Below, in pieces: positions 21,901 to 32,543 of a stretch of DNA of 64,000 nt. The DNA is from Prorocentrum cordatum. Lineage: Eukaryota > Sar > Dinophyceae > Prorocentrales > Prorocentraceae. Location: positions 15,001 to 79,000 of the forward strand of contig CAUYUJ010016301.1 in the NCBI GenBank assembly GCA_963575745.1, given 5' to 3'. How positions within the stretch are numbered: the stretch's first letter is position 1; each line of letters begins with the position of its first letter. Position numbers and translations under genes: made by a program. Below the pieces are notes generated by a model. That model searched no databases. It worked only from the letters and a program-made list of their open reading frames with translations, and was not told the origin of the DNA.

Positions 21901-23265
21901 ACCTGGCTCCTGCAGGAGAACGGAATCAGCCTCAGTGAGCCGAAGATCAGATATTACGAAACCTTAGACAGGGCAAATGAGGTGTGTCAGGAGCGAGCTC
22001 TTCAGATTCTTCAGGCGATATTCCCAGAATTGAGCGCGAACTCACTCGTGAGCGCGCTCACGAGGCATCAGAAGTTCAGGCAGGCTGGAGCGGACTGCGG
22101 ATACTGGGTCATGCATTACATTGAGCTCGAGGTGAGGAGGCTGTCAGGTGAAGGCAACGGTTCAGTAACCACGCCTAAGGAGAGAAAGAAAATCATGATC
22201 AGTAAGTGTCTCGGCGCGGTGAGGCAACTCGAGAAAGCCCGGCTCAGCTGGCTCGAGGACTCCAGGCTTGAGAACGCGAAGCGCCTGGCTGCGCAGACAC
22301 TCCTTCACGCGAAGACCACGAAGGCTCAGAGCGATGAGAAAGAGGCCTCAGAGCTGAAAAGGAGAGCTGAGGAAGCGGCGCTCGTCAGCATTTGGATCAG
22401 CTCGCTTCCAGATCAGATTCCTGAGGATCCGAATGAGGTCAGGAAGAGGCTGAAGGCAGAAGAGAATGCACAATTGAGGCAGGAAGTCAAGGACGCCGTT
22501 CAGAAAATCATTGGGAATCTCAGTTCCCAGGCGTCGAGCAAGGCTCCCAAACCTGCTGGCAAGAGTCACGCTCAGACGAAGGCTGCTGAGGAGGCGCCTC
22601 AGGAGGAGACCCAGGACAAGGACAAGGAGACGCCTCAGGAGAAGGGCCAGGAGGAGGCGCCCCAGGAGGAGGCCCAGGAGCAGGTCGCTGAGGCGAAGGC
22701 CCAGGAGAAGGCGCAGGAGGAGGCCCAGGAGGAGGCGCTCCAGAAGGGCCAGGCGGAGGCCCAAGAGGAGGAGGCCCAGGAGGAGGCCCAGGAGCAGGCG
22801 CAGGAGGAGGCGCTCCAGAAGGGCCAGGCGGAGCAGGCTGAGGACAAGGCCGAGGCGCCCCAGGAGGCCCAGGAGGCTCAGGAGGAGGCGCCGCAGGAGG
22901 CCCAGGAGGAGGCGCCCCAGGAGCCTCAGGACAAGGCCGCTGCTCAGGCGGAGCTCGCGGCGTCAGACCCAAAGGTGAAGGGCCAGAAGGGCTTTGAGAA
23001 ATGGCTCAGGAATTTGCCATTGCCAGTTCTCCAGGCAACATTCGACCAAGCTCAGTTCACCAACCCGAACGCTGAGGAGTGTCAGTCGTACGTCAGCCAC
23101 TTGAAAATGATTCAGACAGTGCAGATTTGCTCTAAGTGTGAGTGGAGCTCAGGCTGCGTCGCGTGCAGCTATGAGCACGCACTCAGGTACAGCATCAGGC
23201 ATGGGAAACCGCCCGTCTGGTGGAGGATGAGCACTCAGAGCGTGCTCAGGGGCATGTGCAGATGA
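21886..23265 (+). CDS. Ulp1/C48-protease-like protein, C-terminal part
   Basis: 459 codons. The first ~10 come from the GAG repeat, so the true 5' boundary (probably an exon start) is unclear. Residues ~20-90 match the last part of a Ulp1 SUMO-protease fold: IRYYETLD, then FRQAGADCGYWVMHYIE, whose Q-x-x-x-x-DCG holds the catalytic Cys. The catalytic His should be in an upstream exon that I cannot find. A helical middle is followed by ~140 residues of Glu/Gln/Ala repeats (EEAPQEEAQ type). The C terminus has a Cys cluster CSKCEWSSGCVACSYEHALR, a pattern seen with such proteases in dinoflagellates. It sits on the opposite strand inside intron 2 of the methyltransferase. These proteases are often carried by DNA transposons. 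Confidence 0.75.
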   Translation: MEEEATWLLQENGISLSEPKIRYYETLDRANEVCQERALQILQAIFPELSANSLVSALTRHQKFRQAGADCGYWVMHYIELEVRRLSGEGNGSVTTPKERKKIMISKCLGAVRQLEKARLSWLEDSRLENAKRLAAQTLLHAKTTKAQSDEKEASELKRRAEEAALVSIWISSLPDQIPEDPNEVRKRLKAEENAQLRQEVKDAVQKIIGNLSSQASSKAPKPAGKSHAQTKAAEEAPQEETQDKDKETPQEKGQEEAPQEEAQEQVAEAKAQEKAQEEAQEEALQKGQAEAQEEEAQEEAQEQAQEEALQKGQAEQAEDKAEAPQEAQEAQEEAPQEAQEEAPQEPQDKAAAQAELAASDPKVKGQKGFEKWLRNLPLPVLQATFDQAQFTNPNAEECQSYVSHLKMIQTVQICSKCEWSSGCVACSYEHALRYSIRHGKPPVWWRMSTQSVLRGMCR

Positions 23266-23284
23266 GCAGCTCTGTCAGCGGTAT

Positions 23285-23695
23285 TGGTTTCTCCGTGTTC
23301 TCAGCTTTCTCAGTTTTCTCAGCTTTCTCAGTTTTTCAGTTTCTCTGTTTTCTAAGTTTTCTCAGGTTTCTCAACTTTTCTCAGGCTTCTCAGCTTTCTC
23401 AAGTTTCTCAGCTGTCTCAGGTTTCTCCGAGTTTCTCAACTTTCTCAGGTTTCTCAAGTTTCTCAGTTTTCTCAGTTTCAGCTTCCTTTGATTTCTCAGT
23501 TCTCAGCTTTCTCAGTTCTCTCAGCTTTCTCAGGTGTCTCAGCTTTGCTCAGGTTTCTCAGCTTTCTCAATTTTCTCAGGTTTCTCAGGTTTCTCAGCTT
23601 TTCTCGGGTTTCTCAGCTTTCACAGGTTTCTCAGTTTTCTCAGCTTTCTCAGGTTTCTCAGTTTTCTCAGCCTTCTTCCCTCCTCTTACTCTGCC
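23285..23695. repeat. (TTTCTCAG)n degenerate array, 1
   Basis: About 45 units of TTTCTCAG with 0-3 extra T, G or C (tttctcagctttctcagttt). Every unit resembles a polypyrimidine-AG splice acceptor on the plus strand. The frames through it give Ser/Phe repeats only. Confidence 0.95.
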
Positions 23696-24182
23696 GCGGC
23701 GAACTCCTCAGGCCTGGCGCAGCTCAGGGCAGGCTTCCTTCAGCGAAGGCCATTTCAGCCTCGAGTTCAGTTTTTCAGGTGGCACGCCAGGACTGATGCT
23801 GCAACAACTCCTTCCTCCTCTCTCGCTCTCCTCTTTCTCCTCCTCTTCCTGCTCCCTCGCAACCAACTCCTCCGTCTCCTCTCCCTCTTCGTCCTCCCCC
23901 ACCTCCTCGTTGCCTTTTGCCAGTCCAGGCGTTGCTAAGGGCGTGCTTTCAGATTTCAGGGAATTTCAGCCTGAGGCCGCCGCCCGTCTCTTTCAAGATT
24001 CCTGCGTCAGGAATCAGTAACCGCCTCAGAGATCAGCTGTTCAGCATCCCACTGCCAAAAAGCAACCACATTGCTTCTCCCGCGTTCTTTATTCCTCAGG
24101 TTTCTTCGTTTTTGTCAGCTTTCGGAGCTCTCACTCGCCAATTCTCAGCTTCCTAGCAAATCCTCAGTCGCGCCTCAGCTTC
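23696..24182. other. TCAG-rich spacer, no gene recognised
   Basis: It keeps the TCAG-rich composition of the island. A CTCC-rich block lies at 23800-23910. No domain seen. Confidence 0.4.
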
Positions 24183-24405
24183 TCTTTTGATTTCTCAGTT
24201 TTCTCAGCTTTCTCAGTTTTCCGGTTTTTTCATTTTTCTCAGGTTTCTCAGGTTTCTCAGCTTTTCTCAAGTTTCTCAGCTTTCTCAGGTTTGTCAGTTT
24301 CTCAGTTCTCTCAGTTTTCTCAGCTTTCCCAGGTTTCCCAGCTTTCCCAGGTTGCTCAGCTTTCCCAGGTTTCTCAGCTTTTCCAGTTAGTTCAAAACGG
24401 ATCGT
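24183..24405. repeat. (TTTCTCAG)n degenerate array, 2
   Basis: Same unit as array 1, drifting to TTTCCCAG at its right end. Confidence 0.95.
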
Positions 24406-24544
24406 CGGCAGATTGTTCTGTGTCTTGCCCAGGTCAGATTGGATTGCTGGTGAGATTGAAGCGTCGCTCACAAGTCTGAAGCACTGGAAGGAGAGGAGGA
24501 GGAGGAGGAGGAGGAGGAGGAGGAGGAGGAGGAAGAGAAGGAGA

Positions 24545-24780
24545 ACGAATCTTTAGGAATCTCTAGGAATCCTCAGGAATCCTGAGGAACCTGTAGGAAT
24601 CCTTAAATTCATGGGGAATCCCCTGGAATTCCTGACGAGCCCTTAGGAATTTAAAAGAGTCTTCTGGAATCCGGAGGAATCCATAGAAAGCCTTAGGAAC
24701 GCGCAGGAATCGTAAGGGAACCCTTAAGAATCCTAGATGAATCCTTAGGAATCCTTCGGACACCCGCAGGAATAGAACTG
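24545..24780. repeat. (AGGAATCCT)n degenerate array, 1
   Basis: Loose repeats of aggaatcctnaggaatcc, about 9-15 bp per unit. Paired with TTTCTCAG array 2. Confidence 0.9.
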
Positions 24781-25443
24781 GATTGTTTTTTTCGTGCGGC
24801 CGGGTGCTAAGATAACGCCACGGTGCGGGGGGGGCGGGATACCCTCTCGTGGACCTCCCCCTCGGACGGCCGATGAAAATCAATTTCTCGAAGGGCTTTG
24901 CAATAGAACTCTTTTCGGAAAAAATAAAGAAACAAATCGAAGAAAAAGAGGAAGAGAAGGAGGACAAGGAGGAGGAGGAGGAGCAGCAATAATAGGCGAA
25001 GGAGAAGGAGAAGGAGGAGAAGGAGGAGGAAGAGAAGAGGAGAAGGAGGAGCAAGACAAGGAACATGAGCAGGAAAAGCAGGAGAAGCAGGAGCAGGGAA
25101 AGCTTCTTTGGGAAGGGTCCTCAGCAGGTCTTTCAGAGAGGCCCCCAAGCAGGCCTCTCAGACCTCCGAAGCAAACCTTTGAGCAGGTTCCTGAGCAGGC
25201 CTAAGCAGACGCAGGCCTCTGATCAGGCTCCTGAGCAGGCCTCTAAGCAGGCTCCCAGGCAGGCCTCTTAGCACGCCTCGACGCAAGGGTTTCAGTCTCT
25301 CTGGAATTTCTGAGCTCCTCCATAGCTCACTTCAGGAGATTCATGTTGGCGCGAAGGCTCAGGCTCAAGCTTCAGGCTTCCACCTGCAGCGGCACTGTCA
25401 GACCTATCTTCTCAGGCAAGCTTCAGGCCTATCTTCTCAGGCA
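24781..25443. other. no gene seen; GAG-rich and CAGGC-rich stretches
   Basis: GAG/AGG-rich 24950-25090, then repeated caggcctct/gagcaggc units 25150-25270. The start (cgggtgctaa near 24805) resembles 27030, consistent with a larger duplication. Confidence 0.4.
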
Positions 25444-25983
25444 ATGTCAGGCAGCGAGAACAGCGAGAACACGACTAATCAGTTCGACCTGTTTTATCAG
25501 CTTCCTCAGGGCCGCGACAAGGAGGTTGAGCGTCAGGAGAACCCTCAGTACCATGCTTACATTGAGAGGGTCAGGAAGAGCGATCTCAGGAACAGGTTTC
25601 GGGCGAAGAGGTTCAGGGAAGCTCGCAGGAGGGCTCAAGAGTCAGTTCAGAAGAAGCCTGCCGCGTCAGTCCACAAGAAGCAGGCCGCGTCAGTCCAGAA
25701 GGAGCCTGTCAAGGCCCAGAAGGGTCAGAAGAAGCCTGTCGTGGTTCAGAAGAAGCCTGCCGCGTCAGTCCACAAGGATCAGAAGAAGCCTTTCGTGGTT
25801 CAGAAGAAGCCTGCAGCGTCAGTCCAGAAGGCCGCGTCAGTCCTTGGAGCAGACAGCAGCGCTCAGGGGAGCGAGGACTCTCACAACGGCAGCTACGATG
25901 AGCCCCCCAGAGATCAGCCGAAGAGTCAGCTTTTGAGCCGCCTTCAGATTGCAGGCGCCGCGCCTTTCAGGGGCCTCCTCTGA
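25444..25983 (+). CDS. unknown basic repeat protein
   Basis: 179 codons from ATG, with an ordinary N-terminal half (QFDLFYQLPQGRDKEVERQE, then an Arg-rich helix) and a Lys/Pro/Ala repeat: QKKPAASVHK recurs about five times between residues 70 and 130. This resembles the KKPAA-type tails common in dinoflagellate nuclear proteins. I recognise no family. It shares strand, TCAG-rich codon use and surroundings with the Ulp1-like ORF, so the two may belong to one inserted unit. Confidence 0.5.
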   Translation: MSGSENSENTTNQFDLFYQLPQGRDKEVERQENPQYHAYIERVRKSDLRNRFRAKRFREARRRAQESVQKKPAASVHKKQAASVQKEPVKAQKGQKKPVVVQKKPAASVHKDQKKPFVVQKKPAASVQKAASVLGADSSAQGSEDSHNGSYDEPPRDQPKSQLLSRLQIAGAAPFRGLL

Positions 25984-26283
25984 ATCCAGGCATCAGTTTT
26001 TTCTGGACGTCTTTTCAGAGCTGGGCGCCTTGCTCAGATCGCAGTCCACGACCAGCTTTCAGTGCTCAGCATCGTTTCGATTTTCAGCGCTCACAGGACA
26101 GTTTTTCAAGCGTTCAGCACGTTTTTTCCATCGTCCAAGCGCTATGGCGTTTTCAGCGCTCGCGTTGTCAGCGAGATGGCTCCCCTCTTCAGACGTCAGG
26201 CTTTCACCCTTTCACTTCAGACAGCATCGCTGTACACAGGCGCAGAAGAAAGGAATCAGGAAAAAATCAAGAAACAAAGGAGT

Positions 26284-26640
26284 CCGCTTCTCAGTTCTCA
26301 GGTTTCTCAATTTTCTCAGCCTTCTCAGGTTTCTCAGCTTTTCTCTGGTTTCTCAGCTTTCTCAAGTTTTTTCAGTTTCTCAGTTGTCTCAGTTTTCTCA
26401 CATTTTTTTCAGCTTTTCTCAATTTTCTCAGTTTTCTCAGCTTTTTCAAGTTTCTCAGCTTTCTTCAGGTTTCTCAGCTTTCTCAAATTTTCTAGTTTTT
26501 CAGATTTCTCAGTTTTCTGAATTGTTTCAGGTGTGTTGCTTTCCTCAGTTTTCTCAGTTTTCTCAGCTTTCTTACGTTTCTCAGCTTTTCTCAGGTTTTC
26601 TCAGGTTTCTCAGTTCTCAGGTTTCTTAGTTTTCTTTTAG
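26284..26640. repeat. (TTTCTCAG)n degenerate array, 3
   Basis: About 35 units, same motif as arrays 1 and 2. Confidence 0.95.
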
Positions 26641-26649
26641 ATGCAGTAA

Positions 26650-26890
26650 ACGAAAACCTTTAGGACTCTTGAGGAATTCTTGCGAATCTTTTGGAATTCT
26701 CCAGATTCCAGAGGAATCCTTTTTGGATTCCTTGGAAATATTCAGGAATCCTTAGACATCCTTTGAATCTTTTATGAACCCGGAGGAATATTTGTGAATC
26801 CTCAGGAATCCTTGAAAATCCTGCGAAACTTGTATGAAACCTGATGGATCCATTGAATTCGTTAGGGATCCTCAGAAATGCTTCCAAATC
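26650..26890. repeat. (AGGAATCCT)n degenerate array, 2
   Basis: The same loose repeat as 24545-24780, again directly right of a TTTCTCAG array. Confidence 0.9.
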
Positions 26891-27244
26891 TTGATACTAT
26901 TATCATTGCATGAACTTTCTAAGCAGCAAGCGACATCCTGAGTCTTTCATGAGAGCCACGCAGATTTGAATTTCGAATTCCGATCTTGGCCCAGGGGCCA
27001 GGCCGCCGCGAATTTGTTTTGTGTCCGGGTGCTAAAGCTATCGTTCGGTTATTTCGGCCCCTCGGAATATCGAATAAAAAATGCGGTGCTACGATATCGC
27101 CGGGGGGTTCTTGAATGCTTCCTGGGCAAAAGTCGCGCTACCATAACCAGCGCCGAGCAAGGTGCGAAGACCTGCCTGGCCCCCCAAGAACGCCTGAATG
27201 CACGAGGAGCGCTAGAGGAGCAGACACGGAAGGACCTAGGTAAC

Positions 27245-27496
27245 ATCGAGGAATTTCTGACCCAGGTCAATCCAGGCCCAGGTCGGCAGGAAATCCAAAA
27301 AACTGCAATGCAGGAACAACAAAAACTGCAACACAGGTCTTCGCAAACCCGGGTCAGCCAATAGGCGCGGCCGCCTCGCGGCCACGAGCGGCTCGCTAAC
27401 CCGGGTCAGCCAGAGGGGGTCTTCGCAAGATCTGGTGCCCTGGCCGACCCCCGTTTGCATTGACCCCCGTCTCAAGGCTCCCGGTAACAGCGAAGT
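27245..27496. repeat. dispersed repeat R3, copy 1
   Basis: Shares ctgaccc.ggtcaatccag, gggtcagcc and gtttgcattgacc.ccgtct with 34737-34915. Contains an internal direct repeat of aacccgggtcagcca (27347, 27400). Confidence 0.6.
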
Positions 27497-27710
27497 GAGC
27501 GTTTTCTTGTCCGGCGTTTCGACATCGGGCGGAAGGGGGGGGAGGGGGGCGTCTGGCTTCGGACCTCTGCTGAATGCCACTGTTTGCAGCAGTGCGTCCC
27601 ATGGGGGAGGCTCCGCCGGCTCGAAACGGGCGCCCCCAGACAGCCAAGATCTACTCCAGGGGGAGGGGGAGGGGGGAGGGGGGGGGCGAGGGCCCGCGCC
27701 GATCGGCAAA
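27497..27710. repeat. dispersed repeat R2, copy 2
   Basis: Second copy of the repeat at 16752-16960, estimated by eye at three quarters identity. Confidence 0.75.
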
Positions 27711-27719
27711 GCGACGAAT

Positions 27720-27893
27720 CTAGGGGAGCAAAAAGTGACATAAACATAACAACTCGGCGCTGGACCCCCCTCCCTGGCGCGCGGAGCGCGCCAGGGGCGG
27801 CGCCAGAGGCGCCGCCCGGGGGGTCCAGCGCCGATCCGAGAAACCCGCGCGGAACACCGAGTTTTATGTTTGTGTCACTTTTTGTTCCCCTAG
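27720..27893. mobile_element. 174-bp MITE with ~37-bp inverted repeats and double hairpin core
   Basis: The arms are CTAGGGGARCAAAAAGTGAC followed by AYAAACATAA.AACTCGG. The core holds two nested palindromes (tggcgcgcggagcgcgcca and ggcggcgccagaggcgccgcc) and GATCCGAGAAACCCGCGCGG. If TA is counted as the target duplication the ends are GGGGA..TCCCC. Non-coding. A core-only relative lies at 30312-30411. Confidence 0.85.
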
Positions 27894-28124
27894 AGTCAGA
27901 ACACGATCACGAGCCCAGTCCGAACTCGACCTGTTCCCAGTTCTCGGAAGTTTTGGCTGTATCAAGGCGACCCTTGAAGGCCGCGGACCCACTGCTCACG
28001 GGCGCGCGCTCTCCGGGGCCGCCGCGGGCTCCCGGGGGCTCGTAGAGCGTCACCTTTTCCGAGGCGCGGGCTCCGTCGTGTGGTCTGATGGGCCCCATTT
28101 TCCACCACCACTGCCACAAATAGG

Positions 28125-28207
28125 AGAGGGAGGAGGAGGAGGAGGAGGAGGAGGAGGAGGAGGAGGAGGAGGAGGAGGAGGAGGAGGAGGAGGAGGAGGA
28201 GGAGGAG
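28125..28207. repeat. (GAG)n microsatellite
   Basis: 82 bp of almost perfect GGA repeats in intron 2 of the methyltransferase. Confidence 0.95.
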
Positions 28208-29029
28208 AGGGATCTCCTCATCATCCCTTCTCCCCCGTCCCACATGTGGTAGTGGTGGTGGAACATTTGCCCATCATGGTCAGGAATCGAGGCCCTCAGT
28301 ATGACCTGGTAGGGGCCCTCTTGAACGTCTCTTCGGCGCTCTTGGGGGGCTGGCTCAAGAGACCAGCATCAGATGCCTTACAAGTGTCTTGCATGATGCC
28401 ATCATCCTCGCGTTTTCGGCCCCAGAAGCGGCCAAGGCGCCCCACGAGGCACCCAGGATCGGCCCAAGACAGCCCACGAGGCCCCGAAGAGGTGCCCAAG
28501 ACAGCTCCCAAACAGCCCTAAATGCCGCTCAAAGTGGCACCGTGAGCGGACCCTTGGAACATGCTTCGGAACCTGGCCCCTCATCCCCCCCAAGATTTGG
28601 CATGCCATGCAGCTGATTGGTCAGCAGTGAAAGGGCCCCTAACCCTTTGGGAGGGGACCTGAGTTGGGGGGGCCAGAAACATTAGGGACCGGATGTCTTT
28701 TCTGCAGATGCATCGAACCAGACCGCCCCGATCCATGACCCCTGATGCAAAGACGGGGGCCTGAGTGAGGCCACGCCTTCGCTGTGCTATCAGGGTTACG
28801 GGCCTCTTTGATCCTCGATGATGATGGTGCAGACTCTCTGCGACAGTTGCTGGCAGGCCCGTCGCGCGAGCGGCGCGCGGCGGCCAAACGCTTCTGCTCT
28901 GCTGCGCCGGCAGGAGCCCAGCGCCGCGCACTCTCCCAGGCCAGCAGCGCCACTGCGCCCCGGACGTGGGCGGCGCGCCCTCCCTCCCTCTCTCTCTCTT
29001 CCCACCCCGAGGCGGCCCCCCAGGTGGCC

Positions 29030-29070
<41 letters not shown>

Positions 29071-29680
29071 CCCCCCCCGAGGTGGCCCTCAGCGCTCCGC
29101 AGGCCTACCTTCCCCCCCCCCCCCCAAAAAAAAAAACGCGAACTCCCGCACGCGGAGGCCCTCCCCTGCCTCCAGCCCCCCTCGCAGAGGCCCCCAAAGA
29201 CGACCGGCAGCAAGGCGAAGCGCAGCTCTCACGGCCAGTGGGTGACCAGAAGGCCATTCGCGCGAACGCCTCTTCGCCCCGAGCGGGGCGACGGAGACCA
29301 GCAGCACGACCACCAGATGAAACAGCACGCGCAAATTTGCGGTCAGGCACTGCTGCTCAGCGTGGCCGCGGCGGCCCCGCGCGACGCGCCGTGCCCTGAT
29401 GTGCCCTGCGGGCGGCTGGCGCGTCGAGCCGCTCCGCGGGGCGGGAGGCTCGGAGAGGCTCGCGAGGCGCCGACGCCGGGGGAGCGGGAACTGCCTGGCA
29501 TCCACGCCGAAACGCCTCCGGAGCCCAGGAGACCCGAGGAAGGGCGCCTGCAACGGAGGGCGGCGCGGGAGCCAAGGGAACGGCGCCACAGGCAGAAGGC
29601 TCCCCGCCCGTCCCGAGGTGCGGAGGCACCAGCGGACCCACATCCGCACCCACATCCGCTACGTGCTGGGGGAGGGGCCT
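28208..29680. other. intron 2 sequence, no gene recognised
   Basis: Includes a CCAAGA-type stretch (28425-28520) and a (CT)n tract (29036-29072) followed by C and A homopolymers (29111-29134). Long Arg/Pro-rich frames on both strands show no domain. Confidence 0.45.
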
Positions 29681-29965
29681 CCTCCTCCTCCCCCCCCTCC
29701 TCCTCCTCCTCCTCCTCCTCCTCCTCCTCCTCCTCCTCCCCTCCTCCTCCTCCTCCTCCCTCCTCCTTCCCTCCTCCTCTCGCTCCTCGTCCTTCCTCCT
29801 CCTCCTCCTCCTCTCATCTCCTCATCCTCATCCTCATCCTCATCCTCATCCTCATCCATCATCCTCATCCTCATCCTCATCCTCATCCTCATCCTCATCA
29901 TCCCATCATCCTCATCCTCATCCTCATCATCATCATCTCACTCATCATCATCATCATCATCATCA

Positions 29966-30033
<68 letters not shown>

Positions 30034-30190
30034 CTCCCTCCTCATCCTCCTCCTCCTCCTCCTCCCTCCTCCTCCCCCTCACCCTCACCCTCACCTCCTC
30101 ACTCCTCCTCCTCCTCCTCCTCCTCCTCCTCCTCCTCCTCCTCCTCCTCCTCACTCCTCCTCTTCTTCGTCCTCCTCTGCCTCCTCTTCC
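29681..30190. repeat. CTC, CTCATC and ATC microsatellite block
   Basis: In order: (CTC)n 29685-29810, (CTCATC)n 29818-29932, (ATC)n 29935-30035, (CTC)n 30045-30190. The gradual switch suggests one array that diverged by unit mutation. Confidence 0.95.
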
Positions 30191-30311
30191 TCCTCCTCCT
30201 TCTCCTCTGTAGCGTGTCGCGCCGAAGGATGGTGGACCAGCACCGGCGGAGCGACACGCCAACCAAAAGTTCCCGACCGTTGACTTTCGAGGGTCCGCGG
30301 ACTTCTTGGGT

Positions 30312-30411
30312 CGGCGCCGGACACTCTCCTCCCTGGCGCGCGGAGCGCGCTATGGGGCGGCGCCTGAGGCGCCGCCAGTGGGACCAGCGCAGATCCCAGA
30401 AATCCGCGCGG
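30312..30411. repeat. relative of the 27720 MITE core
   Basis: ccctggcgcgcggagcgcgc, then ggcggcgcctgaggcgccgcc, and GATCCCAGAAATCCGCGCGG follow in the same order as in the 27720 element. The A/T-rich arms are not recognisable here. Confidence 0.7.
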
Positions 30412-30679
30412 GCCTTCGAGCGTTTCTGATCATGCTGCTTGTTCCTCTTCTGTTCTCGGCCTCTCGGGGCTTCGTGAGGACCTCATGGGGGGGAGGGGGC
30501 ACACGAGGGCCGTCGAGAAACTGCGCACGTTTGTGCAGGCAGCATGTTTTGTTTGTCCGAGAGAGGGCCGCACGCCCCAAGCAACCGCACAATATTTCCA
30601 ACGATGCTCCGAGGATCCCTCTGGTGGAAGCCCTCTCAAGGAACCCGGCCTGGAACATGCCGCAGCTAGTCCACAAAAA

Positions 30680-30842
30680 ACCTTCCACAAGAAACTCAAC
30701 CCTGAGACCCCAGGACGTCCACTTGTTTTTGGGGGTGGGAACGTCACGCCGTCCACCTCAAAGCCATCGAAGCCCAAGAAGCCCAGGGAGACACCCTGGA
30801 GGCGGGCGGGGTGTCTCTTGGCACGGGCCTCCACTGCAACAC
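30680..30842. repeat. dispersed repeat R4, copy 1
   Basis: About 160 bp similar to 41708-41867. Shared landmarks are ccttccaca, caaccctgagac, ccaggacgtcca and ccatcgaagcccaag, and it ends in ggcctccactgca against ggtttccactgca. Confidence 0.75.
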
Positions 30843-31856
30843 GGATCACCGCGGAGGTTGGGGCCCCCTCAAGACCGTCTCTGCCAGCCTCGACGTGGAG
30901 GAGGGAGAAGGGAGGAGAGAGGAGGGAGGAGGGACGAGAGAGCAGGGAGGAGGGGGGAGGGAGGAGAGAGGAAGCAGGAACGAGGGAAAAGCACCTCCCC
31001 GCAGCACGAGGCCCGTGCCGCCCGACCTGGCGACGCACCGCGCCGATGCGGTAAAGGACGCGAGGCCCGCCACCAGTCCACGCACCCTGATCCGTGGCTG
31101 CGGCTCCTCTCGAGTGGGGGTGAGCCGAGGGCCGCTGGACCTGACGCCCCCTAACTCCACAGGGGTGCTGGGCGTGCTGGATGAAGAGCGATAAAGAAAG
31201 AAAGAGTCCTCCTCCCTCCTCCTCCTCCTCCTCCAGAGAGAGAGGAAAAGAAACAACAAAAACAAATCAGTTTGGATCCGTGAGCCTCTACACAGGCCTT
31301 GCGGCCCATCCCGCTGGCCCTTTCCTCGACCCGAATCGCTGGGACGGCCCAAGAGGGTGCTGGACAGCGCCCAGACAGACGATAGCTCCTGACGACGGCC
31401 CGCCAATTGCTCCATGAGGCCTCCAAGATGGCCTTGGACGCCCCAAAGCGCCCCAGCAGGGCCCTCAGACGACCGAACGCGCTGGAGAAGCTTGCATTTC
31501 CTCGGATTGTGTGATGCGGGTTGGCTTCCAAAGTCGTCGGCCCAAGATGGCCGCTGGAGGACGTCTTGGAGCACAAGGGTGCCGAAGAGGTTGTGACGAG
31601 GGCCCCGAGGAGCTGCGCACAAGACGGCCAGGGACGGCCTCGCGAGGGCCTCTCTCGACGGCCCAGGTGGCCTCTGGCGGAGCCCAGAAGGCGGGCCCCA
31701 CAGGGAGCCAAGGGATAGGTCCCCGAGAAGGCCGAAGAGGCCCCGGGACCAGCTCACGATGCCCCTAGGGCGCCGAGCATACTCATCCCGAGGCCTCCAG
31801 GAGGGCCTGCTCTTTGCGGCCGCAAAAAGGGGGCGGCGGCGACTCGTTAGAGGCGC

Positions 31857-32543
31857 CTTCGATAGCTTCGTGTCGCGAGTGTCGTGCAAGTACACGTGCC
31901 CCCTGTTCAGCATCGGAGGCGCCACGCAGAGCGACTTGCCGCCGCTGCCGGCACAAAAATCCAGCACGTGTTGCCCGGGCTTCGCGTCCACCTGCTGCGC
32001 GATCAATTGGGAGGACTCGTCCTGAATCTCAATGTATCCGAGCTTGTACTCGGGGAGGTCCAACAACTTTTGCTTCGAGGACAGCATCAGCCCCGACTTG
32101 GAACTCACCGTCTTCTCAACAGCCACAGACTTTGCCAGCAAAAATGAGAACACCTTGTCCCGCGATATCTTCAAAGTGTTGACGCGCAGAAAAGTAAGTG
32201 GAGGCTCGTTCAGCACGTTGGAGACCTTGATCGCAGCTTTCGTACCAAGAGAACCCTCCATGCGCGCGAAGAGCTCCTTGGGGAAGGAGCACCTGACATT
32301 GTGTGGCAGCTTGTCATTCTGCGTCTGCGAGCGCCATCGGTCGTTCAGGAAAAACGTCCTCATCCTGTTCGCCCAGCTGTGTGGCTGCGGCGTCAAGTGG
32401 TCCAGTAAGCCGCGCCATCTGTATAGCTCGTAGGTTTTCTCCGAGATCCAGGCTCGGTCGGCCGAGTCGAGGAACTTGTGCGCCTGGAAATACCGCCGCA
32501 GGAACAGGTCCAAGGGCAAATTCGGCGTCTCACCGCGCCTGGC
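31857..32543 (-). CDS. RsmB/NSUN-type RNA m5C methyltransferase, exon 2
   Basis: 687 nt, phase 0 at its end. It encodes the RNA-binding N-terminal half (FLRRYFQAHKFLDSADRAWI, then YELYRWRGLLDHL), the NSUN-typical PPLTFLRVN segment, the IQDESSQLIAQQV strand, and SAM-binding motif I (VLDFCAGSGGKS, residues ~211-222) followed by NRGHVYLHDTRD (motif II). It starts after AG at 32544-32545 and ends KLSK before a GC donor (31856-31855). Total joined protein 383 residues, normal for an RsmB-type enzyme lacking an N-terminal NusB domain. Whether it acts on cytosolic, mitochondrial or plastid RNA cannot be told; I see no clear targeting peptide at this start. Confidence 0.95.

Noticed and set aside
22348-22978. 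Minus- and plus-strand shadow frames across the Ulp1-like gene
   Set aside because: Leu/Arg/Pro-rich frames opposite to the Glu/Gln/Ala repeats of the real ORF.
23220-24020. 266-codon Ser/Phe-rich frame
   Set aside because: Reads through the TTTCTCAG array; no conserved sequence.
28784-30429. Long frames on both strands around 28.8-30.4 kb
   Set aside because: GC-rich intronic sequence and CTC/ATC repeats; no recognisable domain and no splice partner.
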